DNA of 64,000 nucleotides from Prolixibacter sp. NT017 (GCF_009617875.1 NZ_BLAV01000001.1:744001-808000); one strand, 5' to 3'. Positions 15,091-26,091 are shown, numbered from the stretch's first letter. Notes: a model not told the origin generated them from the letters alone. Program-made: numbers and translations.

Positions 15091-16910
15091 TTATACGAAT
15101 GAAAAAATACACCTTTCTGGTATATCACCGGGAGTATGAAATGTTTCTGGACGCTGTCCGGGAGCGGGGATTACTTCACGTGAAAGAACGGAAAGGTGGA
15201 GAGGTCGAAGACGCTGCCCTGCGTGAGAAGATGCAGCTGCTGAAGCGCATCCGGGATGCGGTCCAATTTCTGCATCATCGCGAAGCGGAACTGGTAGAAA
15301 CTGCCGGCGACATTGACGCGATGAAAGTGCTTCATGATTTCGAGGCTATGCGCCGCGAACGGGAAGTTGCTGAACAGGAGTTGCAGACGCTGCAAAAGGA
15401 CGTTCATCAGCTGGAGCCCTGGGGCGATTTTTCCTGGGAGTCAGTTGAGCGCCTTGCAGAAGATGGCTGGGAGATGAACTTCTTCTCTACATCATCGCGC
15501 CGCTGGGAGAAAGACTGGCCCGAGAAATACAACGCCTTTATCATTTCCGAGACGGGCACAACAACCTTTTTCGTAACGGTTACCCCGGAAGGTGAAAAGG
15601 TTAATATTGATGCTGACCCGGTTCGCTTGCCAGAGCATTCGCTGAGCTATGTTCGAAGTGAAATGGGGAAACTCGGGGAGAAGATAGCGGAGATTGACGC
15701 AGCGTACGATGAGTATGCAGCTAAATACATTCCTGAGCTGGAACAGTTGCAACTGAAAGTTCAGCAGGAGTTCGACTTTGATAAGGTGGTACTCAACTCT
15801 CCGCGTTCAGCTGAAGACAAAGTCGTCGTGCTGGAGGGATATATTCCTGAAAATGAATCGAAAGATTTCGATCAGTTCCTGGAAACGCAAGGAGTCTACT
15901 ACGAGGCTACTTATCCTGATTTGAAAGAGAAGGTGCCGGTATTATTGAAAAATAACTGGTTCACCCGGATGTTCGAAACCATTGGCGACCTGTATGCACT
16001 TCCCAATTACAAAGAGTTGGATTTGACGCCTTACTATGCACCGTTTTATTGGATCTTCTTCGGATTTTGTTTGGGAGATGCCGGTTACGGTCTTGTGCTG
16101 GCTTTGATAGGATTCATCATGGCTGGTCGTGTAAAACCGGATATGAAAGGCCCGATGAAATTGTTGGGAACGCTGGGACTGGCGACCATTATTTTTGGTC
16201 TCATCAGTGGTACGGTTTTCGGAATGAGTTTGTACGAAATGAAGTTCTCCTTCTACGGCACGCTGGCTGATCGTATGGCCGCCAAAGGAAAAACTATCAA
16301 CGACGAACTCTTTACCATGGCCCTGGCGCTGGGAGCTATCCAGATTTTGTTTGGTATGTTCATCAAAGCGGCCAATGAAAAGCACCAGTTCGGCTGGAAA
16401 TATGCCTATGGAACAATAGGTTGGCTGGTATTGATTGTCGGTGGCTTGATCGTGTACCTGATGAGTCAGCTGGGAGTCAATCCATCTGTAGTCAATATTG
16501 TGATGTATGTCGTAATCGGAGTCGGTTTTCTCGGCGCATTCCTGTTCAATAACCCCGAGAGAAACGTGTTTACCAATTTCGGAGTTGGTTTGTGGGATGC
16601 CTATAATATGGTGACCGGCGTGATGGGTGACTTGTTGTCCTACATCCGTTTGTTTGCCCTGGGGGTTTCCAGTGCGATTCTTGGATACGTATTTAATAGT
16701 CTGGCCATGCAGTTGTCACCCGATATTCCGGTGGTGAAGATTTTGGTGATGATAGTCATTTTGCTCATTGGCCATGGTATCACGATTTTCATGTCGACGC
16801 TGGGAGCATTCGTTCACCCGATGCGTTTGACCTTTGTGGAATTTTACAAGAATTCCGGTTTTGCCGGCGGTGGTTTGCGCTACACGCCTTTCAAAAAAAG
16901 AATTTCATAA
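15087..16910 (+). CDS. atpI: V/A-type ATPase subunit I (membrane stator)
   Basis: 607 residues. The N-terminal half (to about residue 300) is soluble, with coiled-coil helices around 85-120 and 190-225. The C-terminal half has seven to eight membrane helices starting near YYAPFYWIFFGFCLGDAGYG. The conserved end FVHPMRLTFVEFYKNSGFAG carries the usual arginine-containing block of the ion half-channel region. A second possible start (Met5, MKKYTFLVYH) matches the family start better than Met1. Overlap with atpD implies coupled translation. Confidence 0.93.
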   Translation: MIIRMKKYTFLVYHREYEMFLDAVRERGLLHVKERKGGEVEDAALREKMQLLKRIRDAVQFLHHREAELVETAGDIDAMKVLHDFEAMRREREVAEQELQTLQKDVHQLEPWGDFSWESVERLAEDGWEMNFFSTSSRRWEKDWPEKYNAFIISETGTTTFFVTVTPEGEKVNIDADPVRLPEHSLSYVRSEMGKLGEKIAEIDAAYDEYAAKYIPELEQLQLKVQQEFDFDKVVLNSPRSAEDKVVVLEGYIPENESKDFDQFLETQGVYYEATYPDLKEKVPVLLKNNWFTRMFETIGDLYALPNYKELDLTPYYAPFYWIFFGFCLGDAGYGLVLALIGFIMAGRVKPDMKGPMKLLGTLGLATIIFGLISGTVFGMSLYEMKFSFYGTLADRMAAKGKTINDELFTMALALGAIQILFGMFIKAANEKHQFGWKYAYGTIGWLVLIVGGLIVYLMSQLGVNPSVVNIVMYVVIGVGFLGAFLFNNPERNVFTNFGVGLWDAYNMVTGVMGDLLSYIRLFALGVSSAILGYVFNSLAMQLSPDIPVVKILVMIVILLIGHGITIFMSTLGAFVHPMRLTFVEFYKNSGFAGGGLRYTPFKKRIS

Positions 16911-16922
16911 ATAAGTAAATAA

Positions 16923-17414
<492 letters not shown>

Positions 17415-17734
17415 GCAAAATATTTGTTGATATATGCCCGGGCCCTTGGTCCGGGTTTTTTTATGTTCTTTCGTTTTTAATGATACTGACGTAGGCTGTA
17501 AGTAGAAAAGGTTCGATATTATTATAATTAATAACCCTTCTAAGGTGAGTTGATGTTCTTGAACATCTGCTTCAACCAAAAAAAATGTTTCGTTGTTGTT
17601 ACGAATTGAAATATAATTAGTTACATTTATGTGGGGAACATTCAGTTAACACTGGCTTAACAAATTAATTTATGAAATCGTTGAGGCCTGTTTAAATAAT
17701 TACTTATTTAGACCAAATATAAGCCTGACTTAAA
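17415..17734. other. Intergenic region between atpK and the first sigma factor gene
   Basis: Contains the operon terminator and then about 270 AT-rich bases. TACATTTA near 17623-17630 is one base off the -7 consensus and could belong to the sigma gene promoter, but no clear -33 partner is seen. No gene recognised. Confidence 0.5.
17437..17463 (+). terminator. Terminator of the V/A-ATPase operon
   Basis: Stem CCCGGGCC / GGTCCGGG (17437-17455) of 8 bp with one G-T pair and a three-base loop, then seven T at 17456-17462. It lies 22 bases after the atpK stop. Confidence 0.9.
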
Positions 17735-18283
17735 ATGAAGCAACAGACGAATCCGGATGACGTTTTGTGGAAACAGATTGTCCGGGATGACAAAAAAGCT
17801 TTGGAGTCGTTGTTTAGAAAGTATTTTGCTCCTTTATGCCGTTTTACCGATTCTTTTGTCGAGAATCCTATGACGACAGAAGAGTTGGTTGCCGATATAT
17901 TTTTGGGGATTTGGACCAAACGTAAGGAGCTTTTCATCCATACCTCAGTACGGGCTTACCTTTTTGCCACTGCCCGCAATACTGCCCTCAATCATCTTCG
18001 CGGAAATACCAAAGGAAAGATTGTTTACCTGCACGAACAAACTGTCGAACCCGGTTTTGTCGATGGGGTAGATGCCGGCCTTGAATATTACGAGCTGTTG
18101 GAACAGGTGGAGGGCATCATCGATAAGATGCCGAAAAAGCGTCAGCAGATTTTCCGGATGCATAAATTGGAAGGTCTAAAGTATAACGAGATTGCCGATC
18201 GCCTTTCTATTTCGGTGAATACCGTACAAAATCAGATGAGTGAGGCAAAAAGATTTATGTCTCAATTTAATGTATTCCTCTGA
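17735..18283 (+). CDS. ECF sigma factor (RpoE/FecI type)
   Basis: 182 residues. The sigma-2 region is at about 20-90 (SLFRKYFAPLCRFTDSFV, then TARNTALNHLRG for -10 binding). Region 4 is at about 122-180, with the HTH LKYNEIADRLSISVNTVQNQ. It stands directly upstream of a FecR gene and a SusC gene with an STN domain, the arrangement of cell-surface signalling: substrate binding at the transporter signals through FecR to free this factor, which then transcribes the transporter genes. Confidence 0.92.
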   Translation: MKQQTNPDDVLWKQIVRDDKKALESLFRKYFAPLCRFTDSFVENPMTTEELVADIFLGIWTKRKELFIHTSVRAYLFATARNTALNHLRGNTKGKIVYLHEQTVEPGFVDGVDAGLEYYELLEQVEGIIDKMPKKRQQIFRMHKLEGLKYNEIADRLSISVNTVQNQMSEAKRFMSQFNVFL

Positions 18284-18390
18284 TTACCTGTCAGAAGATA
18301 ATTTTTATTTGTCGGTTAACAAATAATTAACATTGAAGAATAGTAGGTCGACTTGTTGATTGGTGTCTCAGATATGAGAAACACAACCTA

Positions 18391-19425
18391 ATGAATACGA
18401 CGGATTTCTATGAACTAGCTATTCGGTGCCTGACAAATGAAGGCACGGACCACGACTGGAGGAAACTGGAGAAGTTCCTTCAGAAAAGTGAATACCGTCA
18501 ACTTTATCAGAAACTTGCCTCCTCATTTTCTTCTGAAGAAAAAAAATCCCAACAATATGATATTGAAAGGAGTTTGAATCGCCTTCGTAGTGGTATTTCG
18601 CACGATGAAAAACAGGTTCCCGTCAGGAAGAAGGGAAGGAGCAAAGTGCTTCTTCGTGGTTTGGTAGCAGCATCTGTTGCTGCTGTAATTGCCTTGGGAA
18701 CCCTGAAATATCATTCCGGAAAAGAAGATATCCAATCCAAATCCGAAAAAGTGGCCTGGCTTAAAAAATCAGCGCCGGCCGGACAACAGGTTCGTGTGCT
18801 TCTTTCGGATGGAACCCAGGTGATTTTGAACGGAAACAGTCAACTTCGGTACGCATCCAATTACGCTTCTCAATCGGTGCGAAAGGTGTACCTAAGCGGC
18901 GAAGCTTTCTTCACTGTCAAGCATAACGATAAAAAGGAATTTGAAGTAGTGACCGGTCATGTAGTGACACGCGATTTGGGAACACGATTTAATATCGATG
19001 CTTATGCAGAAGATTCGGTTATTACCGTGGCACTAGTCGATGGTTCCATTGACGTAAGTTCGCCGGTAGCCCGACATCTGCAATTAAAACCTAACCAAAA
19101 ACTTACTTACCACGCGAGTGATAACAGCCAGGAAGTTAATTCCTTTAATGTGGCAGAATTGACCGGTTGGAAAGATCAGCTTCTGATTTTCCATAATAAA
19201 CCGCTTCCTGTGGTTTTGGAAAAACTCTCCCGGCATTATGGAAAGCCCATCGTATTCCGCGACAGTGCATTGAATCAAATCGTTCTGACGACGCAATTCA
19301 AACAAAAGTCGTTGAATCAGGTGTTGGAAGTGCTCTCGTATGCAGTGGGTGTTGAATTTATCGATAAAGGGGACAGCATATTAGCTGTAAAAAACAATAG
19401 TGATAAAAAGAGAAATGAAAACTAA
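18391..19425 (+). CDS. FecR-family anti-sigma factor
   Basis: 344 residues. A cytoplasmic N-terminal part, one membrane helix at about 88-105 (LLRGLVAASVAAVIALGTL), a periplasmic FecR domain (about 125-225) and a C-terminal DUF4974 domain (about 270-335) that contacts the STN domain of the transporter. This is the standard partner of the upstream sigma factor and of the SusC protein encoded next. Confidence 0.92.
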   Translation: MNTTDFYELAIRCLTNEGTDHDWRKLEKFLQKSEYRQLYQKLASSFSSEEKKSQQYDIERSLNRLRSGISHDEKQVPVRKKGRSKVLLRGLVAASVAAVIALGTLKYHSGKEDIQSKSEKVAWLKKSAPAGQQVRVLLSDGTQVILNGNSQLRYASNYASQSVRKVYLSGEAFFTVKHNDKKEFEVVTGHVVTRDLGTRFNIDAYAEDSVITVALVDGSIDVSSPVARHLQLKPNQKLTYHASDNSQEVNSFNVAELTGWKDQLLIFHNKPLPVVLEKLSRHYGKPIVFRDSALNQIVLTTQFKQKSLNQVLEVLSYAVGVEFIDKGDSILAVKNNSDKKRNEN

Positions 19426-19582
19426 AATGGAATATATGGTTTAATCTACTTAGTCTATCTATTCGGGATTCCCCCGAAAATCACCAACAATTGAACACAA
19501 AAAAAGAGTAAAAATGAAGTTTGGCGACCGTCACTTTTACTCTGGAGAGAATTAGTAATTAATTCAAAACTGTTACAAAATT

Positions 19583-22500
19583 ATGAAAAAAAAATTGTTC
19601 CTGACAATTTTCAGGCTGGGATTGTTTGTCCTGCCCAGTCTGTTGTTCTTAAACACGCCGGCTTCGGCCAGTGATTTATCCAGGCGGATAAACATCGATG
19701 AAGGCTCATATACTCTGGGTCAGTTTATTAACATGATTACTGATCAGTCGGGTTATGACTTTACCTACCAGGCAGCAGAACTGCCAATGGAAACAAAAGC
19801 CAGCATTCCTATGCGGGATGAAACTGTTGACAAAGCAACAGAAAGACTGGCGAAAACCTTCCAACTGAAAGTAAACATTCTGAACAACAACATTATTCTG
19901 AAGCCCGGCGATACCAAAGGGAAGCAGGATACCAAAACCATCAAAGGAAAAGTGCTCGACGACAACGGACAGCCGCTTCCCGGTGCAACGGTGGTGGTAA
20001 AAGGAACAACAACCGGTACCATAACCGGTCCTGATGGTACGTTTTCACTGACAGCACCGGCCAATGCCACTGCACTGTCGGTTACATTTATTGGTATGCA
20101 GAGCCAGGATATCACTCTTGACGGACGTGCCAGTTATACGGTCAATATGCGGCCTGAAACTGTTGGGTTGGATGAAGTGGTGGCCATTGGTTATGGAACC
20201 GTGAAAAAGAAAGATTTAACAGGTGCTGTGGGTATCGTTAAATCGAGCGAAATAGAGAGCCAGCCGACCGAAAGTGTCGACAAGATGTTGCAGGGACGTA
20301 TGGCCGGCGTGGATGTGGTTGCTGATAATTCACCGGGTGGTGGTGTAGCTGTTCGTGTGCGTGGTTACAGTACCATTCGTAATAACGAACCACTTTACAT
20401 TATCGACGGAGTTCCGGTTTCAGAAGGAATCAATATGGTTAACCCGAACGACATCGCATCGATTCAGGTACTGAAGGATGCTTCTTCTGCTTCTATCTAT
20501 GGTGCACGTGCGGCGAACGGTGTTGTGATTATCACTACCCGTCAGGGAAAATCAAAAGAACCGTCTCTTCGCGTTGATGCTTACGTTGGTTTGCAGCAGG
20601 CAGCCAATAAGTTAACCATGCTGAATGCACAGCAGTATGGTGACATGCTTTGGCAGGCTATTAAAAACGACGGCGCTACACCGGCGAACGAAATTTATGG
20701 TAACGGAGCAACACCGGTTATCCCGCAATATCTCGATGCTGCTCAAACAGAACCGTCAGCCAATACCAACTGGGTGGACGAAATTTTTCGGACAGCTCCG
20801 GTACAATCGTATAATGTCTCTTTTTCGAAAGGTGACGACAAGTCGAGACAAGCCTGGTCACTCGGTTATTTCAACCAGGACGGTATTATTAAATACACTG
20901 GTTTCGAACGTATCTCCGGTCGGTTGAATTCGGAATATAACTTCTTCGACAAGAAACTGAAAGTTGGGGAGAATATTGGTCTTTCCCATACATGGAGCAA
21001 CGTAGCCGAAAATAACTCAGCATTGGGTGGAGTTGTTTACGAGGCCTATAAAATGCCGTCGATTGCACCGGTAAAAAACCTGAACGGCGAATATGCCAGT
21101 TCTCCGCTGAACGATATTCAGAACCCAATGGGTAAACTGTACCGGAATAAGGATAATAAGGGTAAAACGCTCAAACTGTTTGGTAACGGTTACATTGAAT
21201 ACAAAATTATTGAAGGCCTGACCGCCAAGACAAATTTTGGTATCGATTACACCAACTTCTATGAGCGCAATTACAGTCCCAAATACGTTGAAACATACAC
21301 TCAACAAAACCTGAGTTCGTTGAAAACCAGTAATAACTGGAAGTTTGACTGGGTTTGGACGAATACATTGAATTACGTTCATCAGTTTGGTAAACACTCG
21401 ATTAACGTGTTGGCTGGTATGGAAACGCTGAAATCGCAAATGGAAGGATTTACCGGTTTCCGTGAAGGATTTGCTTACGACGATCCCAACTTCCGCTACC
21501 TGGACGCCGGAGACGGTGGTTCGCAGAAAAACACAGGAACAGGAACTGAGTGGAGCATGATTTCCTACATCAGTAAAGTAGACTATAGCTATGATAATCG
21601 GTACCTGTTGTCGGCTACCTTCCGTCGTGACGGTTCTTCGAAACTGGGTAACAACAAATGGGGAAACTTCCCGGCTATCTCTGCCGGATGGCGCGTCAGT
21701 GAAGAGAAATTCTTCAACGTGGATGCCATTACGAACCTGAAGTTACGCTTCGGTTGGGGACAGAACGGTAACCAGGATGTCCCGGCTTATAGTACCATTT
21801 CTTCTTACTACAGCAACCCGTACTATTCCAACTATGCCATGGACGGTGCGCAGACATCGGTATATACCGGTTTTACTCCGAGTAGAAACGGTAACCCCGA
21901 TTTGAAATGGGAAACTACTACTCAGACGAACTTTGGTGTCGATTTAGGACTGGTGAAAAACCGCATCGAATTTACCGGTGACTATTTCATCAAGACCACC
22001 AAAGACCTGTTGATGGAGCGGCCGCTGCCTCCGACCATTGGTGGTACTACACAAACGGTGTGGACCAATGCCGGTGAAATGCAGAACAAAGGTTTCGAGA
22101 TTACTCTGAATTACCACAGTAAAAAGGTAAACGACCTGCAATGGAATCTTGGGCTAAACCTGTCGCATGTGAAGAATGAATTGACTTCGTTGCCGGAAGA
22201 TATCGACTATATCGGTTTGCCAGGGTCGTATCTGCACAGTGTGAACTTCGACCAGGAGACATCGCGTTCAGCTGTTGGTGAACCCATTTCTTCTTTCTAT
22301 GGCTATAAGGCGCTGGGCCTGTTTAAAACGCAGGCCGAAGTGGATGCATGGGGGAAACAACCCAATGCTCAGCCAGGTGATATCAAGTTTGCTGACCTGA
22401 ATAACGACGGTGTGATTGATGCTAACGACCGTACTTTCATCGGAAGTCCGCATCCTGATATGTCGTTTGGCCTGAATTTCAGTCTGAACTACCGTAGCTG

Positions 22501-22960
22501 GGACTTTTCCTTGTTCGCACGAGGAAGCGTGGGTGCCCAGATTTACGACCTGACCCGTTACTACGGCGATTTCTTCGATTTGTCGGCATACAACAAGCAG
22601 TCGCGTACGCTGAATGCCTGGACAACCGACAACCCGAATGCTACTGTTCCGCGTTTGTCTCTTGACGACCCGAACAATAATATTCGTCCTTCGAGCTACT
22701 ATGTTCAGGACGCCGATTATGTCCGCCTGCAGAATGTGAAGCTGGGATATACCCTTCCGGCAGGAAAACTGCACAGCAAGCGGTTCTACCTCTATGTACA
22801 GGCACAAAACCTGTTCACTATTACCAATTACAAAGGTTTGGATCCGGAAGTCGGATTGCAGAACTACAGTTCAGCTCACAAAAACCTGGATATCGGTGTC
22901 GACCGCGGTATTTATCCTGCAGCACGTACCTATACACTGGGTGTGAATCTGGAATTTTAA
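19583..22960 (+). CDS. SusC/RagA-type TonB-dependent transporter with STN signalling domain
   Basis: 1125 residues. Signal peptide to about residue 29 (ends PASASDLS). STN domain at about 33-108. A carboxypeptidase-regulatory-like domain at about 118-205 (IKGKVLDDNGQPLPGATVVV). TonB-box-like GLDEVVAIGYGTVKKKDLTG, then plug (about 215-330) and a 22-strand barrel to the C-terminal LEF. The STN domain links it to the sigma/FecR pair upstream. It pairs with SusD encoded 22 bases on. The substrate cannot be inferred because no glycosidase is in the locus. Confidence 0.95.
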   Translation: MKKKLFLTIFRLGLFVLPSLLFLNTPASASDLSRRINIDEGSYTLGQFINMITDQSGYDFTYQAAELPMETKASIPMRDETVDKATERLAKTFQLKVNILNNNIILKPGDTKGKQDTKTIKGKVLDDNGQPLPGATVVVKGTTTGTITGPDGTFSLTAPANATALSVTFIGMQSQDITLDGRASYTVNMRPETVGLDEVVAIGYGTVKKKDLTGAVGIVKSSEIESQPTESVDKMLQGRMAGVDVVADNSPGGGVAVRVRGYSTIRNNEPLYIIDGVPVSEGINMVNPNDIASIQVLKDASSASIYGARAANGVVIITTRQGKSKEPSLRVDAYVGLQQAANKLTMLNAQQYGDMLWQAIKNDGATPANEIYGNGATPVIPQYLDAAQTEPSANTNWVDEIFRTAPVQSYNVSFSKGDDKSRQAWSLGYFNQDGIIKYTGFERISGRLNSEYNFFDKKLKVGENIGLSHTWSNVAENNSALGGVVYEAYKMPSIAPVKNLNGEYASSPLNDIQNPMGKLYRNKDNKGKTLKLFGNGYIEYKIIEGLTAKTNFGIDYTNFYERNYSPKYVETYTQQNLSSLKTSNNWKFDWVWTNTLNYVHQFGKHSINVLAGMETLKSQMEGFTGFREGFAYDDPNFRYLDAGDGGSQKNTGTGTEWSMISYISKVDYSYDNRYLLSATFRRDGSSKLGNNKWGNFPAISAGWRVSEEKFFNVDAITNLKLRFGWGQNGNQDVPAYSTISSYYSNPYYSNYAMDGAQTSVYTGFTPSRNGNPDLKWETTTQTNFGVDLGLVKNRIEFTGDYFIKTTKDLLMERPLPPTIGGTTQTVWTNAGEMQNKGFEITLNYHSKKVNDLQWNLGLNLSHVKNELTSLPEDIDYIGLPGSYLHSVNFDQETSRSAVGEPISSFYGYKALGLFKTQAEVDAWGKQPNAQPGDIKFADLNNDGVIDANDRTFIGSPHPDMSFGLNFSLNYRSWDFSLFARGSVGAQIYDLTRYYGDFFDLSAYNKQSRTLNAWTTDNPNATVPRLSLDDPNNNIRPSSYYVQDADYVRLQNVKLGYTLPAGKLHSKRFYLYVQAQNLFTITNYKGLDPEVGLQNYSSAHKNLDIGVDRGIYPAARTYTLGVNLEF

Positions 22961-22982
22961 AAGGTAAAACGGAGTGTATAAA

Positions 22983-24638
22983 ATGAATAGAAAAATGAGA
23001 CGTATATATTTATTTATCATCATAATCGGCTTTGCTTTTTCTTCCTGTAGCAAAAGCTTTCTCAACGATACTCCCATCGGGGAATTATCGGAAACCCAGG
23101 TTCAGACGCCTGATAACCTGGAAGGGCTCGTCGTTTCAGCCTATTCGGTTTTGAACGGTCAGTTCGACGAGGCGTCGAATGCCTTTAACTCGCCGGCTTC
23201 GAACTGGAGCTTCGGTGATGTAGTTTCGGACGATGCTTATAAAGGGGGTGGTGGTACCGGTGACCAGAACCAGATTCATCTGATGGAGATTTTCCAAACC
23301 AATCCGTCCATTATCGATGTGGACCGGAAATGGCTGGCCCTTTACGAAGGGGTGAAACGGGCTAATCTTGCCATCCGCGAGTTGAATAAATCGGAGACGT
23401 TCGACCCGGAGCTGAAAAAGCAGCGTATTGCAGAAATGCGTTTCCTGCGTGGTCACTACTATTTCGAGCTGAAGAAGATTTATAACCACATTCCGTGGAT
23501 TGACGAGACCGATGAAACCACCGACTCGTACTATAAATCGAATACTGAATTAACATCTGACCAGCTTTGGCAGAAAATTCTGGACGATTTCGATGCGGCG
23601 TACAAGGTGTTGCCGGCCGATCAGTCAGCAGAGCCGGCCCGCCCGACCAAATGGGCTGCCCGTGCTTACATGGCGAAGTGTTACATCTTCATGCAGGATT
23701 GGAACGATGCCATTACCGCGGCCGACGATGTGATCAATTCAGGCAAATACCATCTGATGGACAACTTCCGCGATGTTTTCCTTCCGGATAACGACAATGG
23801 TCCCGAGGTTGTTTTTGCCGTGCAGAACTCCATCAACGATGGTTCGCCCAATAACTACAATGGTTCCATTGGCGACCGTTTGTTGACTCCCGGAGGTCCT
23901 TATCCGAACTACGGCTTTCTGCGTCCTTCGCAGAACCTGGTCAATTCATTTAAAACCGATGCATCGGGTATGCCCGTTGACGATAACGTTAACGTAACGG
24001 ATAATGATTATGTCGATCCGCGTCTCGATCATACGGTTGGTCGTCACGGAATTCCGTACCTCGATATGGGGATCTACGACTGGGAACCTCGTGACCCGGT
24101 AACTTATGGCGAATTCATCCAAAAGAAACGCCAGGTTTCGAAAAACTCTCCGGCTTATCTTCAGGTTTGGCCTTATGTTACGTCGATGAACTATTACATC
24201 ATTCGTTATGCCGATGTATTGTTGTGGAGAGCAGAAGCTGCCATCGAGACCGGCGACCTGGAAACCGGACGTACCTATATCAACATGGTTCGCGGACGGG
24301 CTAAGAACAGCGAAGTCGTGAAATTCGACGACGGAACACCGGCAGCCAACTACAGCATCGATACGTACAATACACCGTTCGCCGATAAGGCAGAAGCAAC
24401 TACGGCTTTGCGTACCGAGCGCCGGTTGGAATTTGCGCTCGAAGGACACCGCTTCTTCGATTTGGTTCGCTGGGGGATTGCCGACAGTGTGATGAATAAC
24501 TACTTCGAGGTAGAGAAAACCCGTCGTACCCACTTGTCTAATGCCCACTTTACGGCTGGTAAGAATGAGTACGACCCTATTCCGCAGGCAATGGTCGACC
24601 TGGGCAAAGGCATGATTACGCAGAACCCGGGCTACTAA
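22983..24638 (+). CDS. SusD/RagB-family outer-membrane lipoprotein
   Basis: 551 residues from ATG 22983; a GTG 9 bases earlier is less likely. Lipoprotein signal with lipobox FSSC (Cys22). TPR-rich SusD fold with the family hallmarks near the N-terminus (FLNDTPIGELSE), central AARAYMAKCYIFMQDWNDAI and C-terminal ERRLEFALEGHRFFDLVRWG. SusD caps the SusC barrel and binds the nutrient. Ends in a strong terminator. Confidence 0.95.
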   Translation: MNRKMRRIYLFIIIIGFAFSSCSKSFLNDTPIGELSETQVQTPDNLEGLVVSAYSVLNGQFDEASNAFNSPASNWSFGDVVSDDAYKGGGGTGDQNQIHLMEIFQTNPSIIDVDRKWLALYEGVKRANLAIRELNKSETFDPELKKQRIAEMRFLRGHYYFELKKIYNHIPWIDETDETTDSYYKSNTELTSDQLWQKILDDFDAAYKVLPADQSAEPARPTKWAARAYMAKCYIFMQDWNDAITAADDVINSGKYHLMDNFRDVFLPDNDNGPEVVFAVQNSINDGSPNNYNGSIGDRLLTPGGPYPNYGFLRPSQNLVNSFKTDASGMPVDDNVNVTDNDYVDPRLDHTVGRHGIPYLDMGIYDWEPRDPVTYGEFIQKKRQVSKNSPAYLQVWPYVTSMNYYIIRYADVLLWRAEAAIETGDLETGRTYINMVRGRAKNSEVVKFDDGTPAANYSIDTYNTPFADKAEATTALRTERRLEFALEGHRFFDLVRWGIADSVMNNYFEVEKTRRTHLSNAHFTAGKNEYDPIPQAMVDLGKGMITQNPGY

Positions 24639-24673
24639 GTTCATACATTCTCTATTAGATAACACCAAAGTAC

Positions 24674-24714
24674 CCGGCCCCCAGAATTGTATTGACGGGG
24701 GCCGGTTTTTTTTT
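24674..24714 (+). terminator. Terminator after the first susD
   Basis: Nine-base perfect stem CCGGCCCCC (24674-24682) / GGGGGCCGG (24697-24705), followed by nine T. It attenuates readthrough into the DUF218 gene. Confidence 0.92.
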
Positions 24715-24735
24715 AACAGAAAATAATTTCAACTT

Positions 24736-26040
24736 ATGAGCAATCGAAAAATAGTATTGTTGGTTGTCCTGGTATTGTTCACTCTGGTGGGAAAAGCACA
24801 AACTGCTTCCGCGAAAGTGGATTACCAGCCGGGATACCGATGGACCTTATCAGGCAATTATGTGCAGGATAAAAACTTTTACCTGTTGACCCTGATGGAG
24901 AAAATACCGGCGGTACAAGAGGCGCTGGCAGCCGATCCGGTGTTAAAATCGCTGTTGTCCGAGCGGGTGAAAAACATCAAAGAGGCTACCGGTTATGACT
25001 TACCGAATCAGTCGATGGAATCGATGCGGGACAAAACTTCCCATTGGGCCGAACTATTCCTGCTAAGCAATGACGAAATTGAAAAAGTGGGCGATGAGCT
25101 GAAGAAAATATATCAATCGAATGCTGCATTGCAAGCGTTGGTGAATGAACAGATTCGCCCCAGTGGAGCCTACGAACATTTTGCCAAATTAGATGATGCC
25201 GCATTGCTGGCGCAAGCCTGGAAGATTTCCGCCAAAGGAATCAACGGAATTATCCGGACTTACGCTTTGGGCGAAAAGCCGCTCTACCCGAAAATCGATT
25301 CGGTGAGCTACGACGTAAATTCACAGTATTACCGAATGCTGGTTAATATGCTGGCGAGCAATGTGGGTGACGATACGAAGGACATGAGCTTGTTCTTTCA
25401 GCCCTCTCTTTCCTTTTCGCTGTGGCTATTGAAGATGAACCATCGCGATGAAGCGGCCCGTTTTGAACCCATGGCGACCGGCGAGAATGCCAAAGCGTGG
25501 GAGCAGGTGCAGAAAACCAACTTCGACGAATATCCTTATACGTCTATCTTGTTGCCCGGATACGGCCCGGAAAAGAAAGGTGTCGATTTGAGCCCGGCCG
25601 GCATGCTGCGTTGCAAACTAGCTGCCGAGCGGTATTTCGAAAAGAAAGCACCGTTTATCATCGCTTCCGGTGGCTATGTGCATCCCGACCAAACGCCATT
25701 TTGCGAAGCTGTCGAGATGAAAAAAGAATTGATGGAGCAATACGGTGTCCCGGAAAGCGCTATCATCATCGAGCCCCATGCGCGGCATACCACAACGAAC
25801 TACCGCAATGCAGCCCGGTTGATGATTCATTACGGAATACCCATCCATAAAAAGGCGCTTTGCACTACCACGAAAGGACAGAGTTACTACATCACGAATA
25901 TGGGATTTGAGAAGCGCTGTGTGGAAGCGTTTGGCTACATGCCTTATGTGCCCGGCAAACGGTTAAGTCGGAACGATACCGAGTTCACACCACGTCTTGA
26001 ATCGTTGACTATTGATCCAATGGATCCGCTGGATCCGTAA
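24736..26040 (+). CDS. Secreted DUF218 (YdcF/ElyC-like) protein
   Basis: 434 residues with a signal peptide (ends near GKAQTASA). Residues 30-250 are helical and unassigned. The C-terminal part, about 255-420, is DUF218: SILLPGYGP, FIIASGGYVHPDQTPFCEA and EPHARHTTTNYRNAARLM give the typical GG and T-x-E/N-ARxT blocks. DUF218 proteins are linked to cell-envelope steps (ElyC, SanA, YdcF); the activity is not settled. It follows SusD after a terminator, so its share in nutrient handling is uncertain, though the same strand and own terminator suggest a last gene of the locus. Confidence 0.8.
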   Translation: MSNRKIVLLVVLVLFTLVGKAQTASAKVDYQPGYRWTLSGNYVQDKNFYLLTLMEKIPAVQEALAADPVLKSLLSERVKNIKEATGYDLPNQSMESMRDKTSHWAELFLLSNDEIEKVGDELKKIYQSNAALQALVNEQIRPSGAYEHFAKLDDAALLAQAWKISAKGINGIIRTYALGEKPLYPKIDSVSYDVNSQYYRMLVNMLASNVGDDTKDMSLFFQPSLSFSLWLLKMNHRDEAARFEPMATGENAKAWEQVQKTNFDEYPYTSILLPGYGPEKKGVDLSPAGMLRCKLAAERYFEKKAPFIIASGGYVHPDQTPFCEAVEMKKELMEQYGVPESAIIIEPHARHTTTNYRNAARLMIHYGIPIHKKALCTTTKGQSYYITNMGFEKRCVEAFGYMPYVPGKRLSRNDTEFTPRLESLTIDPMDPLDP

Positions 26041-26063
26041 TTCGCATAGGTTGGATTAGATGG

Positions 26064-26091
26064 GCCCGACTGGTATCAGTCGGGCTTTTTT
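26064..26091 (+). terminator. Terminator after the DUF218 gene
   Basis: Eight-base stem GCCCGACT (26064-26071) / AGTCGGGC (26078-26085) with a six-base loop and a run of T. Confidence 0.9.
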
